Position numbers and translations under genes: made by a program. The notes below the pieces were generated by a model. It ran no database searches, was not told where the DNA came from, and was given only the letters and a program-made list of their open reading frames with translations. Positions 46,430 to 57,339 of a stretch of DNA of 64,000 bases are shown one piece after another. The stretch comes from Lunularia cruciata (lineage: Eukaryota; Streptophyta; Marchantiopsida; Lunulariales; Lunulariaceae): contig OX419755.1 in NCBI GenBank assembly GCA_948567375.1, forward strand, positions 14,141,001-14,205,000. The letters are read 5' to 3'. The stretch's first letter is position 1. The number at the start of each line of letters is the position of its first letter.

Positions 46430-47560
46430 TGGTGTTGTCTACTATAGATATACATAGTTTCCTTGATAAAATTGACACATTGAAGGTCTATAACCTCCTC
46501 CTTGAATGTAGCATAGCATAAAGTATCTCTGGGTTGAGCAATTGCCAAGTTCTCAAAGGCTTTTAGTGTCATTCCTTGAAAGATCTCTACCCGTTGAGAA
46601 CATGCACTCATCCATACATTTGGGTCATCCAAGTCCAAAACTACATTAGCATCTCAACAAATGGCTGCAGGTAAATTTGTATCTTGTCCATAGAGTAGGA
46701 AGTAAGGAGAGAAGGATGCTAAGGAGGCTTGCTTGCTGAACCGATAGCCCATGGCCAACCAAGGTAATTAGAGATCCCAATCTCCCAAGTGGCCTCTTTG
46801 CAAACCATACTTTTACAATCCTCTCTTCATTGTTTGAACCACTCTCTGCTAAGCCATCTACCTCAGGGTGATCTTGGGATGTAGTATGAATATCACTCAA
46901 AGCCTTGTAACACAAGACCTAAAACTCCCCCAAGAACTCTGAACCCTGATCAGTCAAAACCTCAACTTGTGCACCAAAATGACTAAGAACTTGATCCAAG
47001 AATGAGTAAGTTGTCCCTTCACAAGACTTATCACAAAGTGCCACCAACTCAATCCACTTGGAGAAGTGCTCCACCATCACCAAAAACATACCAATGATGT
47101 CTTACAGTCAGCGGTAAAGGTCCAACAAAGTCCAAACTCCAACGGCAACCCAATCCCATGATATGTAATGGGTGTAACTGTGGCATAAGAGCATGAATGA
47201 TGCTCTAACTTGGTCACAAACCACACATTTGGCACCAAACTGCTATACCCTGATCAACATACCATGCCTCCAATAATGACTCTAGAATAAGCTATATGTA
47301 CGCTTTACTCCAAAATGTCGTAGCTCCTCATGAGCATGATGGACCAATTGTGGTCTCTAAGATGGAAGTGATACTACTCACACTCTACCATCCTCCCATA
47401 CACGCAGAAAGTGTATGCCCTCCAATTTGAATTGTTTGGCTTATTGAAGGATATGATCTCCCTCCTTGGCCCTAATTGTGCCACCCACAATACCAATGCA
47501 AAGATAATCCATCATGGTAAGACGTTACCATGAATATCTTGTTGAACTGTACAAATATCT
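46430..47560 (-). pseudogene. Ty3-like integrase, broken
   Basis: Across several frames on the minus strand: 'VMVEHFSKWIELVALC' after the first catalytic region, 'HFGAQVEVLTDQGSEF' with the second catalytic Asp, and 'HTTSQDHPEVDGLAE' with the Glu. A long helical C-terminal part follows ('KYGLQRGHLGDWDL', 'AMGYRFSKQASLASFSPYFL'). The zinc-binding N-terminus is poorly preserved near 47.2-47.3 kb. Stops and frameshifts are frequent. The protein would insert the cDNA into the genome. Confidence 0.82.
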
Positions 47561-48396
47561 TCACTCTTTGGATCTATGACCTCAATAACTCCTCTTGTAT
47601 GCACTAAGCAAGATACCACCAAAGCCTCATAAACTATACACAAAAAGGCCAATGCATGCCAACTTGGCACCATCCCTTCATCTATCTCACCATGCCAACG
47701 TGGTCCGGTCTGATCCTATTGGCTAGTACATGGGTTTCTATTGAACCCATCTGCATCACGGTTCACCACTCCAAGTCTATGAACAATCATGAAATCGTAC
47801 TCCTCTAAAATCAAAGCCCATCATGCAAGCTTCCTTGAAAGCTTGTTGGACTCCATCAATCACTTCAGCAACTGATGATCAGTGATGAGAGTGAAAGGGT
47901 TACCAAATAGGTAACATCAAAAATGTGCTATTGCCCAAATTGCTGTTAAGCACTCTCCCTTATATAAACTACACTTTGCCTCTACTGAATTGTTGGAGCA
48001 ACTAGCATAGGCCACCACAAACTCCTTCCTCTCATCATCATGTTGGACGAGCATTGCTCCAAGCCCCAACATACTCCAATCAAAATGAACTTGAAATGGT
48101 CGTCCTCTGATTGGTCTCCTCAAAATAGGAGCAGATGTCAACCTCTCCTTGAGCTCTACAAAAGCTCTCTCCTGCTCATCTCCCCAACACCACTCTTTTG
48201 TAAGCTTGGTCAGCTCCATCAAGGCCTTGGCAATGGCACTAAATCCTCTAACATAGTGGTGATAGAAGTTTGCCAACCCAAGGAATGCTTGTACTCTGCT
48301 CACATCTGTAGGCCAAGGAATACGTGCAATAGCCTCCACCTTGGTCTGTCGAACACCAAGTCCTCTAGGATAGACAGTGTGACCCAAATACATGAA
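47561..48396 (-). pseudogene. RT thumb/connection and RNase H of the same element
   Basis: The 158-codon frame 48393 to 47917 begins at 'YLGHTVYPRGLGV' and carries 'VQAFLGLANFYHHYVRGFS', 'KEWCWGDEQERAFVELK' and the RNase H start 'VHFDWSMLGLGAMLVQ' followed by 'VVAYASCSNN' and 'YKGECLTAIWAIAHF'. The RNase H continues in another frame with 'TLITDHQ' near 47.88 kb and 'NRDADG' near 47.77 kb. The catalytic Asp of the TDWS-type box is kept as FDWS. Its N-terminal partner lies beyond the 4-kb insertion at 52.5 kb. Confidence 0.87.
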
Positions 48397-48486
48397 GATT
48401 TATCTCATACTTACACTTCTACACTCCTATGAAGATCTATCTCATATTGACTCTTCAACATATTAATAAGACTCCACACTTAACAT

Positions 48487-48672
48487 TTAGAGCATTATTT
48501 GGATCTACTTAACTTTTTGCTTTCTTTTGTCATTTGTTTACTCATTTTTTTGTCATTTTTTATGTTTTATGAAGCTTTTCTCACCATCCTTCTTTACTTA
48601 TATTTTGGACTACAAGATCAAGTTTCTTGATGATTGTTAGAAAAGAAAAATCATTCATTAGGGATTTTTTCA

Positions 48673-48718
<46 letters not shown>

Positions 48719-51040
48719 CACCAAGCTAGAAATAAATTTTCCATACTACCTACCTAGAAACCTTTATTTTTTTCTAATTAGCAAGAGATTTTATATCCAT
48801 AAATTTTATCACTTTTGTTAAGCCACACAATAAAGCTCTAACAAAGCCAAAGGCCATATTTCTTACTCCTACTTCTCATCCTGCTTGGTCAAAGGAAAAG
48901 GCAAATCAAACAAAAACTCAGGAAATGCCAACTCCTCATATACAAAGGTTGAACTTAGAATTATGAAAGGTCTTGATAAGGAAGCATCAAAAGGAGAGCA
49001 AGAAGGTAGTAGATAAAGTTTTTTTGTTTTCCATCCAAGCTACAAAATATTATGACCTCTAGAGTTTGAAAACCAAAGGTGTTTGAAGTTAGCTTGCTAA
49101 AGGAGACGGGTATATGTTTGATCACTAAATTAGGGTGGACTCATGATGAGTAGAAATAGACACACAAATTCTAGAATACTCTAGCTTCAAAGGCTAAGCA
49201 TACATGGAATAAAAAGGTCATTTCTCCTCCTAATCTTATGATAATATAAGAAGAAGAGCCTTTATATCCCAATTAGACACTCTTATATCCAAAAGTGCTC
49301 CAAGGAGTAAGGTAGACTCATAATTAGTAGGAGTAGACATAATTTTTTTGTGATACTCTAGTTTCAAAGTCCAAGCATACATGGAGAGAAGAGGTTACTT
49401 CCTCCTAGTCCAATTTTAATCAAAGAAAAAGGGCCTTCATATCCCAAGAAAACACTTTTATGTCCAAGAGTTCTGCAAGGAGTAGTCCTATAGCATAAAC
49501 AAGTGGTCAAAATGATGAAGATGCAAAAGAGCCTAAGTTTGAAACAAGTTGGAAGCCTTTTGAGTCTACTCATACTCCTCTAAGAAAAGACCAACCTTTA
49601 TGTTCACCTATTATGCCAAAGGGAGGATCTTTGCAAAGGTGCTCACCTTTGAGGTTGCACAAGCCTTAGATAAAGATAGGACTATTTAAACCAATAACAT
49701 CTTTCCTATTATATACTCTATTTAAGGCTATTTGTTTAAATATATCAGACTAACCTATCACCATGAGTATGACAAAATTAGGGCCCAATATCAATTTTAG
49801 CAGTCTTGTATATAACAAAGCCATAACTTTGATCTCTTACAACTTGGACCAAAGTTCTTGGCTGATCTAAGTTTGAGCAAAGTCTTTCATGTATCACCTC
49901 TGAAAATCTTACATAAAAGGAAGCCATCTAGAAGAAAAAATGTATTCCTTCTTGAACACCTTGGTATAATAGCCTTGGTAATAACCTTGGTACCTTGACC
50001 TTCTTTTTGTCATTGTTGACTATTTCTTCATGAATCTTTACTCACCTTCCTCTTCTATTTATCTTTGGACTAAAATTTGAAGTATTTGGATAATATTTGG
50101 AAAGGAAAATCCATTCATTAGGAGTTTTTGTTCAATCAATCTTGTAGAGTCATGTATGTAACCAAGCTAGAAGATGAATTTCCTTTGTAACTACCTAGAT
50201 TTGTTGTTTAAATTGGCAAGAAATTTGATACCCCCACAGGTTTTTAATTTTCTGAAGCCACCTAAGAAAGCTCCAACAAAACCAAAGCCTATAGTTCTTA
50301 GTCCTACTTCTTATCCTTCTTGATCAATGGCAAAGGAGAAACAAAGAGAAACTCAAGAAATGCCAACTCCTAGGATATAAAGGTTGAACTAGGAGTTTGG
50401 AAAGAACTTGAGGAGGAATTAACACTAGAAGAGAAAGAAGGTAGTAGAGGAAGCATTCTTTCTTCCCCATGAGAAACAAACAATTATGAGCTATAGAGTC
50501 AAAAACCAAAGGTTTTTGAAGTTAGCTTGCTAAAGGGAAAGGGTATAGATTTCATTACCAATTTAGAGTGGATTCATTATGAGTACGACTAGCAAAATTT
50601 TTTTAGGGTGTCTACATTCAAAGGCCAGGCATACATGGAATGAAGAACTTCATTCATGTCCTAGTTCAACAATATTGTAAGAAGAAGTGCCCTTATATCC
50701 CAAGAAAACACTCCTAAATCTAAAAGTGCTTCAAGGAGTAGTCTAATAGTATAGGAAAATTACTAACCTTTGGAGTTCACCTAATATGCAAAAGGGAGGA
50801 CCTTTCTACGAAGCTCACCTTTGATATTGCATAGACCTTAGACAAAGATAGAGCCATCAAGATTTATGATGTCTTTCTTATTATAGACTACATTTTTTGC
50901 TACACAAAAGACTAACTATTACCATAAAATTGAAATATAGACAATGGTGGTTGAATTGCATAAAGAGGCAAAGCAAATATACAAGATGAGTGTAAAATAA
51001 ACTAGACTTTAGAAGGTGACATTTTGGAAAGAAGATGATT
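48487..51040. repeat. Tandem dimer repeat, copy 2
   Basis: Colinear with 24.3-26.6 kb, again with two related halves (second half from about 49840, 'ggaccaaagttcttggctga'). A TA microsatellite of about 40 bp interrupts it at 48.68-48.72 kb. Confidence 0.7.
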
Positions 51041-52440
51041 ACTCACTTTAAGCAAGGTATTGAATGTGTGCAATATGAAATATATATCATGTGAAAAAGT
51101 TGCTCAAGTACACGCTATGCAACCAAGGTATTGAATGAGGTGAAAATTTTACAAGAAGCTCACAATCAAATATTGGAATTATATGCACTACATTTGATGC
51201 ATTTGGAAATTGTTGAAGAATGAAACTACCGAATGCAAACTTAAGTAAACAATTAGGCTTAGAAGATGAAGATAAAAGCACCTTCAAGTCTCATTGTGAA
51301 GGCATGAATTTGGCCTTTTTTGTAGACACCTAATTCTATAGGCACTAATAGAACCCTTAATTTGTGGCACACTAGACCCTTACCATGACCTCTTGAGCAA
51401 GCTATATTTTCTTCTTAAATGCATGAGTTACAAGACCATATTTGGTTGCTAAGGATGAAAACATAGCTTTGAAGGAGAAAGAGATGACTCTACAATAGCA
51501 AGCAAAGCTACCATAGGAAAATCAAGCTTTGTAGTAATAAGCAATATATGTCCCATCTAACCAAGACATAAGATGCACAAGATATTATTACTTGATGAAG
51601 GAACTTTGGTTTTGGTATTCTGATCCACAAATGGAACTAAAAAAGACTTGGAGCTACTAAGCAAGTTTGGAAGGAGATCAAGACTTTAAAAAAATGGAAT
51701 TCCAGCAAGGGATTATGGCAACCTTAAGGTCTCAAATTTAGCTAGAGAGTAGTCAAGTACAAAGTAGAAAGAACTCTAGATCCAAGAGTTTAGGAGGTAG
51801 ATTTTTTTACATATTTTGTGTTGCATATTTTACACCCTTCCATCTTAGTATTTCAAAATCAGTTTGAAAAAAACCAAATTTTACTGAAAAAAACCAAATT
51901 TTACACAAAAAAATTATCAAGTGAATTAAGGAAGTATCCTTATGCTTTAGTAAATTTTTTATATACAATTTTTGTGACTAAATTTTATAGTCCATTTGTG
52001 TTTTTGGGTGGATTCCTCTTTTGGATGAATTGTTCAAGTTATTACTTTGAACTAGAAACGTTCTTTGGAGCTAAAGTCCAATGTCAATAAGTTTAGGTGT
52101 TGAAATTATCTTCATGAAAATCCAAGAAAATGTTGTATTGTCAAACTCAAGAAGCATTTGAATACTCAGCCATCAATGTTCATGGTATTTCAAGGTAAAT
52201 GAGATTTGAATTATCTTCTTAATGCAAAGTAAGACCTTATTATTTGGAAGTCTAGGCCAACATCTACATTCCAAATATTTTCCCTTGGTGATTTAACATA
52301 AAAATACATGGATTTTGGCCTTTCTTTAACAATCTAAGTGAGTTAATAAAGTCCTTATGTGAAATGAGTATACTATATTGATAAATCTATATAGCCACTA
52401 GTTTACAAATAATCATAAGGAAGTTTCTTGCCATTAAAAG
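51041..52440. other. Unassigned DNA in the insertion
   Basis: Short frames only, for example a 90-codon plus-strand frame at 51818-52090 of hydrophobic, low-complexity composition. No domain recognised. Confidence 0.4.
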
Positions 52441-52519
52441 TACTCATCTTCATCTTCATCTTCATGATATACATTTTCATCTTCATCATGCATGATATTG
52501 TAAATTCATGCATTTTGTA

Positions 52520-53195
52520 CTTGACCTACTCATGGAAGAACCTACACTTCCCAAGATGTAATTTGAGTCTTTGAGATCTCAACCTCTCAAACACCTCCAA
52601 CAACTGTCTCTCATGCTCCTCCACAATAATGGTATAGACCAAAATGTCATCAATATAGCACCAAGCAAAATCCAATCCAATAAGGATCTTATCCATGACC
52701 CTTTGGAACTTAGCAAGAGCATTCTTTAACCCAAATTGTAAGAACCTCCATTGATATAACATGTCTTTATTGTGAGGATCAATAGCCCAAAATGCTATCT
52801 TGACCTTATCCTCTTCCTTGATTGGCAACTGATGATATCCCACTCAAAGCTCCAAAGTAATGAAGACCTTTGCATGCCCAATCATATCAAAAATCTCCTC
52901 TGGTGTAGGCATGGCATACCAATCAGCCTGAGTCTGTCGGTTGATAGGACAATAATCTCCACACATCTACCAATCAATGTAGTTGCCATGCATATCCTTC
53001 TTGGCTAGTATCATTGTAGCTTATGCATACTCTCCATGTGAGATCGCCACCAAACTAGCCTCAAAAAGGTCTCTACTCCGGCTCTAAATCAATATCCTCT
53101 CCATATCACTATAGCAATAAGGATTGGAAAATTTGTGTATCATTAGTTAGCTCAATCAGTATACCATGTCCTTTTAGAGCACCCAAATCAAGGAT
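52520..53195 (-). pseudogene. Ty3-like reverse transcriptase, N-terminal part
   Basis: On the minus strand from about 53.19 kb: 'LGALKGHGILIELTND', a fingers region with 'MILAKKDMHGNYIDW', then 'MCGDYCPINRQTQADWYAMP' and 'AKVFITLEL' where motif A's first Asp is replaced by Glu. The intact 105-codon frame (52843 to 52526) has 'GYHQLPIKEEDKV', motif B 'QFGLKNALAKFQRVM' and the catalytic 'WCYIDDILVYT'. It ends at 'CRFFHE', where the insertion starts. The wording (AKKD..GN, CGDY.PINR, FGLKNA) is the same RT subgroup as the RNase H/integrase part at 46-48 kb and unlike the chromovirus at 33-35 kb. Confidence 0.88.
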
Positions 53196-53201
53196 TCCTG
53201 C

Positions 53202-53646
53202 TGTTAGGAAGAATAATCACAATAATCTCAGCAATGGGACTAGCTATAGACAAAGGGTATAGGGCTCATGCTAGTCTACTCTACTCTACTCTACTCTACT
53301 CTCCTGCCTATAGAATCTATAGTATCTTGTGGCTAAACCTATCTCCTATGACATGCAACCCATATAGACTCTTCTTGTAGGGAACCCAATCCGTTGCTCA
53401 AAATCTACAAAATAGAACAACCATCTCTTTCTATCTTGCACGCCCTCCTCTAGTATAGCAAATACACCATTGTGAGAGTAGGAGCAAGAGGAACAATGCT
53501 ACCTCATCCATGGGATCACAAGTCAAGTCACAAGCAAAAAGCCTCTCTAGCCTCCTCATGGACTGTACAAGGAAGCATATGGAATACCCATGGACAAGGA
53601 AAACTAGTCTCAAATAATGCCAAAATACAACCCGTATGAGGAGAGA
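53202..53646 (-). repeat. Inverted repeat, left arm
   Basis: About 440 bp that match 54334-54747 in reverse orientation with only scattered differences. It ends near 'caacccgtatgag' and includes a CTACT microsatellite (about 53275-53302), which is shorter in the other arm. Confidence 0.9.
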
Positions 53647-54333
53647 AGAGAGAATGAGGAGAAATTCTGGAATTTCTAAGGGCATGTTAAATTGTAGCAC
53701 ATGAGTAAATATTAGTTTCTCTTCATTTTTTGATTTTTACTGGTATCTAAATTGAATGCAATCAAGAATCTAGTAAAATTATATGAAGATATTTAGATGT
53801 TTTTAGGGTTTGAAATGATTAATTTGTGATGGGATAAATGTGTCCAGAATTTTCAATTTTTTCCTCTTGATTTTCATATTCTTGTTCCACCAAAATTTAG
53901 TCTGAAAATTATGGAGATATAAATTGAAAGTTATGAGAGTTTAGTTTTTTTAGGGTTTTGAGAGTTAGCATATACTCATGTGAGGTGGGATGTGAGTGGG
54001 TTAAGGTTTTTTTGGTATGGGGAGCTATGGAGAGTAGTGATATGTGTTGCTAATATTATTCTTGTGCTAGCTATGGCTTCACTTCCCAATGTGAGGCCGT
54101 CTATAGTGGCTTGGGATACATCATGCCCAATGTATCATTGACTATTTACCTCACAAGGGGTTGGTAAAAACTCATGTGTGAAAGATGTTCAAGGACTATG
54201 TTTTGACCACTTGAGATGCTCATGTAAGGCAAGCAACCACATTGAGATAATTGAAACTCATGATTTATACATGCTTTGTCAATTCCTCCATTGATTGCCC
54301 TGAGGATACCAATTGAGTCTTAGGAGTGGCTAA
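53647..54333. other. Spacer between inverted arms
   Basis: About 690 bp, T-rich, with no recognisable coding region. Together with the arms it could form a large hairpin RNA if transcribed through. Confidence 0.6.
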
Positions 54334-54747
54334 CATCTCATACGGGTTGTATTTTGGCTCTATTTGAGACTAGTTTTCCTTGTCCATGGGTATTCCATAC
54401 GCTTCCTTGTACAGTCCATGAGGCGGCTAGAGAGGCCTTTTGCTTGTGACTTGACTTGTGATCCCATGGATGAGGTACCATTGTTCCTATTGCTCTTACT
54501 CTCACAATGGTGTCTTTGATATACTAGAGGAGGGTGTGCAAGATAGAAAGAGATGGCTGTTCCATTTTGTAGATTTTGAGCAACGGATTGGATTCCCTAC
54601 AAGAAGAGTCTATATGGGTTGCATGTCATAGGAGATAGGTTTAGCCACAAGATACTATAGATTCTATAGGCAGGAGAGTAGAGTAGAGTAGAGTAGCATG
54701 AGCCCTACACCCTTTGTCTATAGCTAGTCCCATTGCTGAGATTATCT
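54334..54747 (+). repeat. Inverted repeat, right arm
   Basis: Reverse complement of 53202-53646. Homology stops at 'gctgagattat', the same base as in the other arm, which suggests a defined junction. Confidence 0.9.
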
Positions 54748-54889
54748 CTTTCTTAATCTTATTACATCTGATTGCAAGAGAGAGAGTACCACTAGAGGTC
54801 TTAGACTATCAACATGAGCAACTTTTATATCTTAATAGACCACTTTTTGCACATGCAAGATGCACTACCCACGTCTCTCCTTAGGAGAT

Positions 54890-55376
54890 TTGTTATGGAT
54901 GATATATGAGCATCGTCATGCCATTTGTAGAGTTGCATCTAGATTGCTTGAAAATTGGAGTTGTAGAGATAGTAGTTAGAGGTATTTCAGCAGTTTCCCA
55001 TAACCTACTTTTTGATGGTCAGATTTTGTGTTTGGGGTACTTACTTCATGATGAGGCTCACAGTCACTTTGCATTGTTGAGTGTGCCGTTAGCAGGATCA
55101 TTAGGGTTTCAAACCTAGCTGAAGTCCAGGGTATACTTTCAAAGTGGAGCTCTAGAGAGCTCACTTCTATGATGTTGAGCCTTCAAGTTACTAGCTATGG
55201 TAGACAAAGGCCGGTAAGTATCACTTGGATTCTTTTAGCTAGAGTGGGTGTGGCTTGACTATAATCAGTACCCGATTGTTAGCAGTGTATAGAGTGACAG
55301 ATCAAGTACTCATTTGAGTTGAGTTGATTCAAGAGTTGTAAATGATCTGATAACATCAGAGAGAAGTGAAGTCAAG
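54890..55376 (+). repeat. LTR/leader-like repeat, inverted copy of 45346-45826
   Basis: Matches the 481-bp middle of the minus-strand LTR-like pair, from 'tcatgccatttgtag' to 'gtgaagtcaagaggaaatt'. Shared stretches include 'gatagtagttagaggtattt' and 'gctagagtgggtgtggcttg'. It lies upstream of the gag-protease-methyltransferase element in the same orientation. Confidence 0.75.
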
Positions 55377-56637
55377 AGGAAATTGGGTGCATAAACTACA
55401 AGTGTTGGTGGTATCTCCAAGTGCAATGGATTGTTGGTAGCTTGATCAAAGTTCTAGTTTTCCCTAGTGTGTAGAAGCTCATTGCTTAATGTAGATTTGG
55501 CAATAAGGTAGATGGTGTGCAGAAGTGCTAGCCAATTTTTGAGCAAAGAAGAAGCAATTTTGAGCAATGGTTGTGATTTTGAGCTCAAAAGGTGAAGCAA
55601 GACCAATTTGTTGCAAGTTGTGCTTCGAACGTAAAATTGAAGGTGGAGTTGGGAACCTATTCTTGTGAATTTGTGATTTGGAAAACCTGTTAATTCAATT
55701 TGGCTCAAGTGGAGAGTTAGCGGAAGGTTTGGCGGTCCACCAAATTTAGGGTTTACAAAGAGGCTTCAAGGCATAGGGCTGTGGGCTATGAGAGGCTATA
55801 GAGACCTAGAAGGGCCAACAAGCCAACTTGCTATGTGAGGCTAGCTAGTTTAGAGTAGATCTTGGTCATTATTTGGCAAAATCTGCCCATCCTGCTAGAT
55901 TGTGCGCAATAGGTTGACCCCTAGATCTCTTGTTCCTAGATTGGTGCTCTAGCCAACTAATCCACCTTCACTTGTTGTCCTAATGACTTGCCCATTGTTC
56001 TCTATACACTTGTAGCTTTGGCTAGGAGAGGTAGTTTGATTCCATTCTTGGTGATCCTCGTAGCTAGGACGTAGATACAAACTTCTCTTATATCAAATGC
56101 AAAATGGTGGTAAAGTCAATCCCATGTTACTTTATGAGATGGAGGGTTTTTGTTTAGATTTCTTGTGATTGGACTCCCTCCATTCTCTACTTCTTGTTTG
56201 TACATCACATTGGTGTGAGGTGCCATGACTTTTGAGCATTGGTGCTTTGGTGTACTCTTGGTAGAGATGTTGGAGTGATGACCAATCAGACTACCTTTGT
56301 TTTTTTCTGGTGAGTGATGACCTATAGACCGTGAGAATGCATGTTGTGATGGCAGGTTACAGGTTGCCCTTTCCCCTAGTGTAGTTATCTCAATTAGAGT
56401 TATATTAGTGGGTGGTGTTCCATGGGTATTGGCACTTGGTTGTGCTTAGCTGGTGTTGGCACTTGTTAGTATTGGCACTTGGTGGAGTACTTGTGGTTGC
56501 AATTTGCAGTTGTAGTTTATGGTTCCGATTTGTGGTTGCAATTGTGGTTACTTTGTCACAATGAAGTTCTTTGGGGATTCCAAAAGAGTTAGCCATGTAG
56601 TATTATGAGCCAGCTTGTCTTTCATTCAGGATGAACC
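55377..56637. other. Possible leader of the methyltransferase element
   Basis: No coding region recognised. The region between the LTR-like repeat and gag would be the untranslated leader if both belong to one element. Repeated Gly/Val-like 'ttggcacttg' phrases occur at 56.43-56.49 kb. Confidence 0.35.
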
Positions 56638-57295
56638 TCTGATGGCTATTATGGTAGCGCACCATGGACTAAGAAGGCAAGGAACCCCAACTCCATCATA
56701 CTCCTCCAAGGCTAACACTCCAAGACTCAAGACATTGCTCACTAGAGAACTCAATGAGAGAGAGATAGTTGCAAATGAAAGGATGATGAGTACCTCCTCA
56801 CCTCTTGTTTATATACTTGTGAAATAGTTATGCACCAAAGTTACTAATTATCATAGTAACTCAAGTTACTAGATTGAAAGTCAAGTAAAGTCAAAAAGTA
56901 GAAGGGAATATCCATCCACATGGGCATATTCTACTAAGCATGTGGTCTTATCTTGACCTAACCACTAAGTCAAGGATTCCTTCTCATGGGCTATCCTTGG
57001 ACTATAGAAGAATCCAAAACAAAAAGGCTTGCGAGCCCAAGAGTTCTCAACTCTTTACTCAAAGCCAAACACCTAGGAATAATACCAAGTCAACACACTA
57101 GAATCCAAAATAGTGGTGCTCATCTTTTCCACTTCCTCCAAAGTAAGGTCCCCTCTATCTTAGATATGAATAACTTTAGCTAATCATGACTAATGTAGAA
57201 CCATCCTTTATCTCCATATAAATAATATCTCTCAAGTACTTGTAATACCAAGCTAAATATCACAATACCACACACATGCACAAATGGATGTTACA
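56638..57295 (-). mobile_element. Inverted copy of the 658-bp Gypsy LTR
   Basis: Reverse complement of 42492-43149, from CTGATGGCTATTATGG to CATTTGTGCATGTGT-type sequence ending GGATGTTACA (plus strand). No primer-binding site or polypurine tract adjoins it, so it is probably a solo LTR. The flanking pentamers GAACC and ATACA do not match, so the target duplication has decayed or the ends were rearranged. Confidence 0.85.
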
Positions 57296-57339
57296 ATACA
57301 TAGTGGGTTTACTCAAAATGGTGCTCGGTATCAACCTGT

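Larger units (their letters stand above)
48397..52525. mobile_element. Insertion splitting the RT gene, family unknown
   Basis: The RT frame stops at 'KCRFFHE' plus a few codons on one side and resumes with 'YLGHTV' on the other, so about 4.1 kb were inserted. The insertion contains the tandem dimer repeat (48487-51040), a TA microsatellite and unassigned DNA. Its right end holds CTTCAT-type short repeats (52.45-52.49 kb). I found no clear target duplication or inverted termini, so it may be composite. Confidence 0.6.

Noticed and set aside
48397-52525. Helitron or single transposon as the insertion splitting the RT gene
   Set aside because: No TC...CTRR ends, inverted termini or clear target duplication could be identified; it is left as an insertion of unknown family.
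53431-53700. 89-codon hydrophobic minus-strand frame in the inverted-repeat arm
   Set aside because: The other arm has stops in the equivalent frame and no domain is recognisable.
56633-57300. Target duplication around the inverted 658-bp LTR
   Set aside because: The flanking pentamers GAACC and ATACA do not match even allowing one change.
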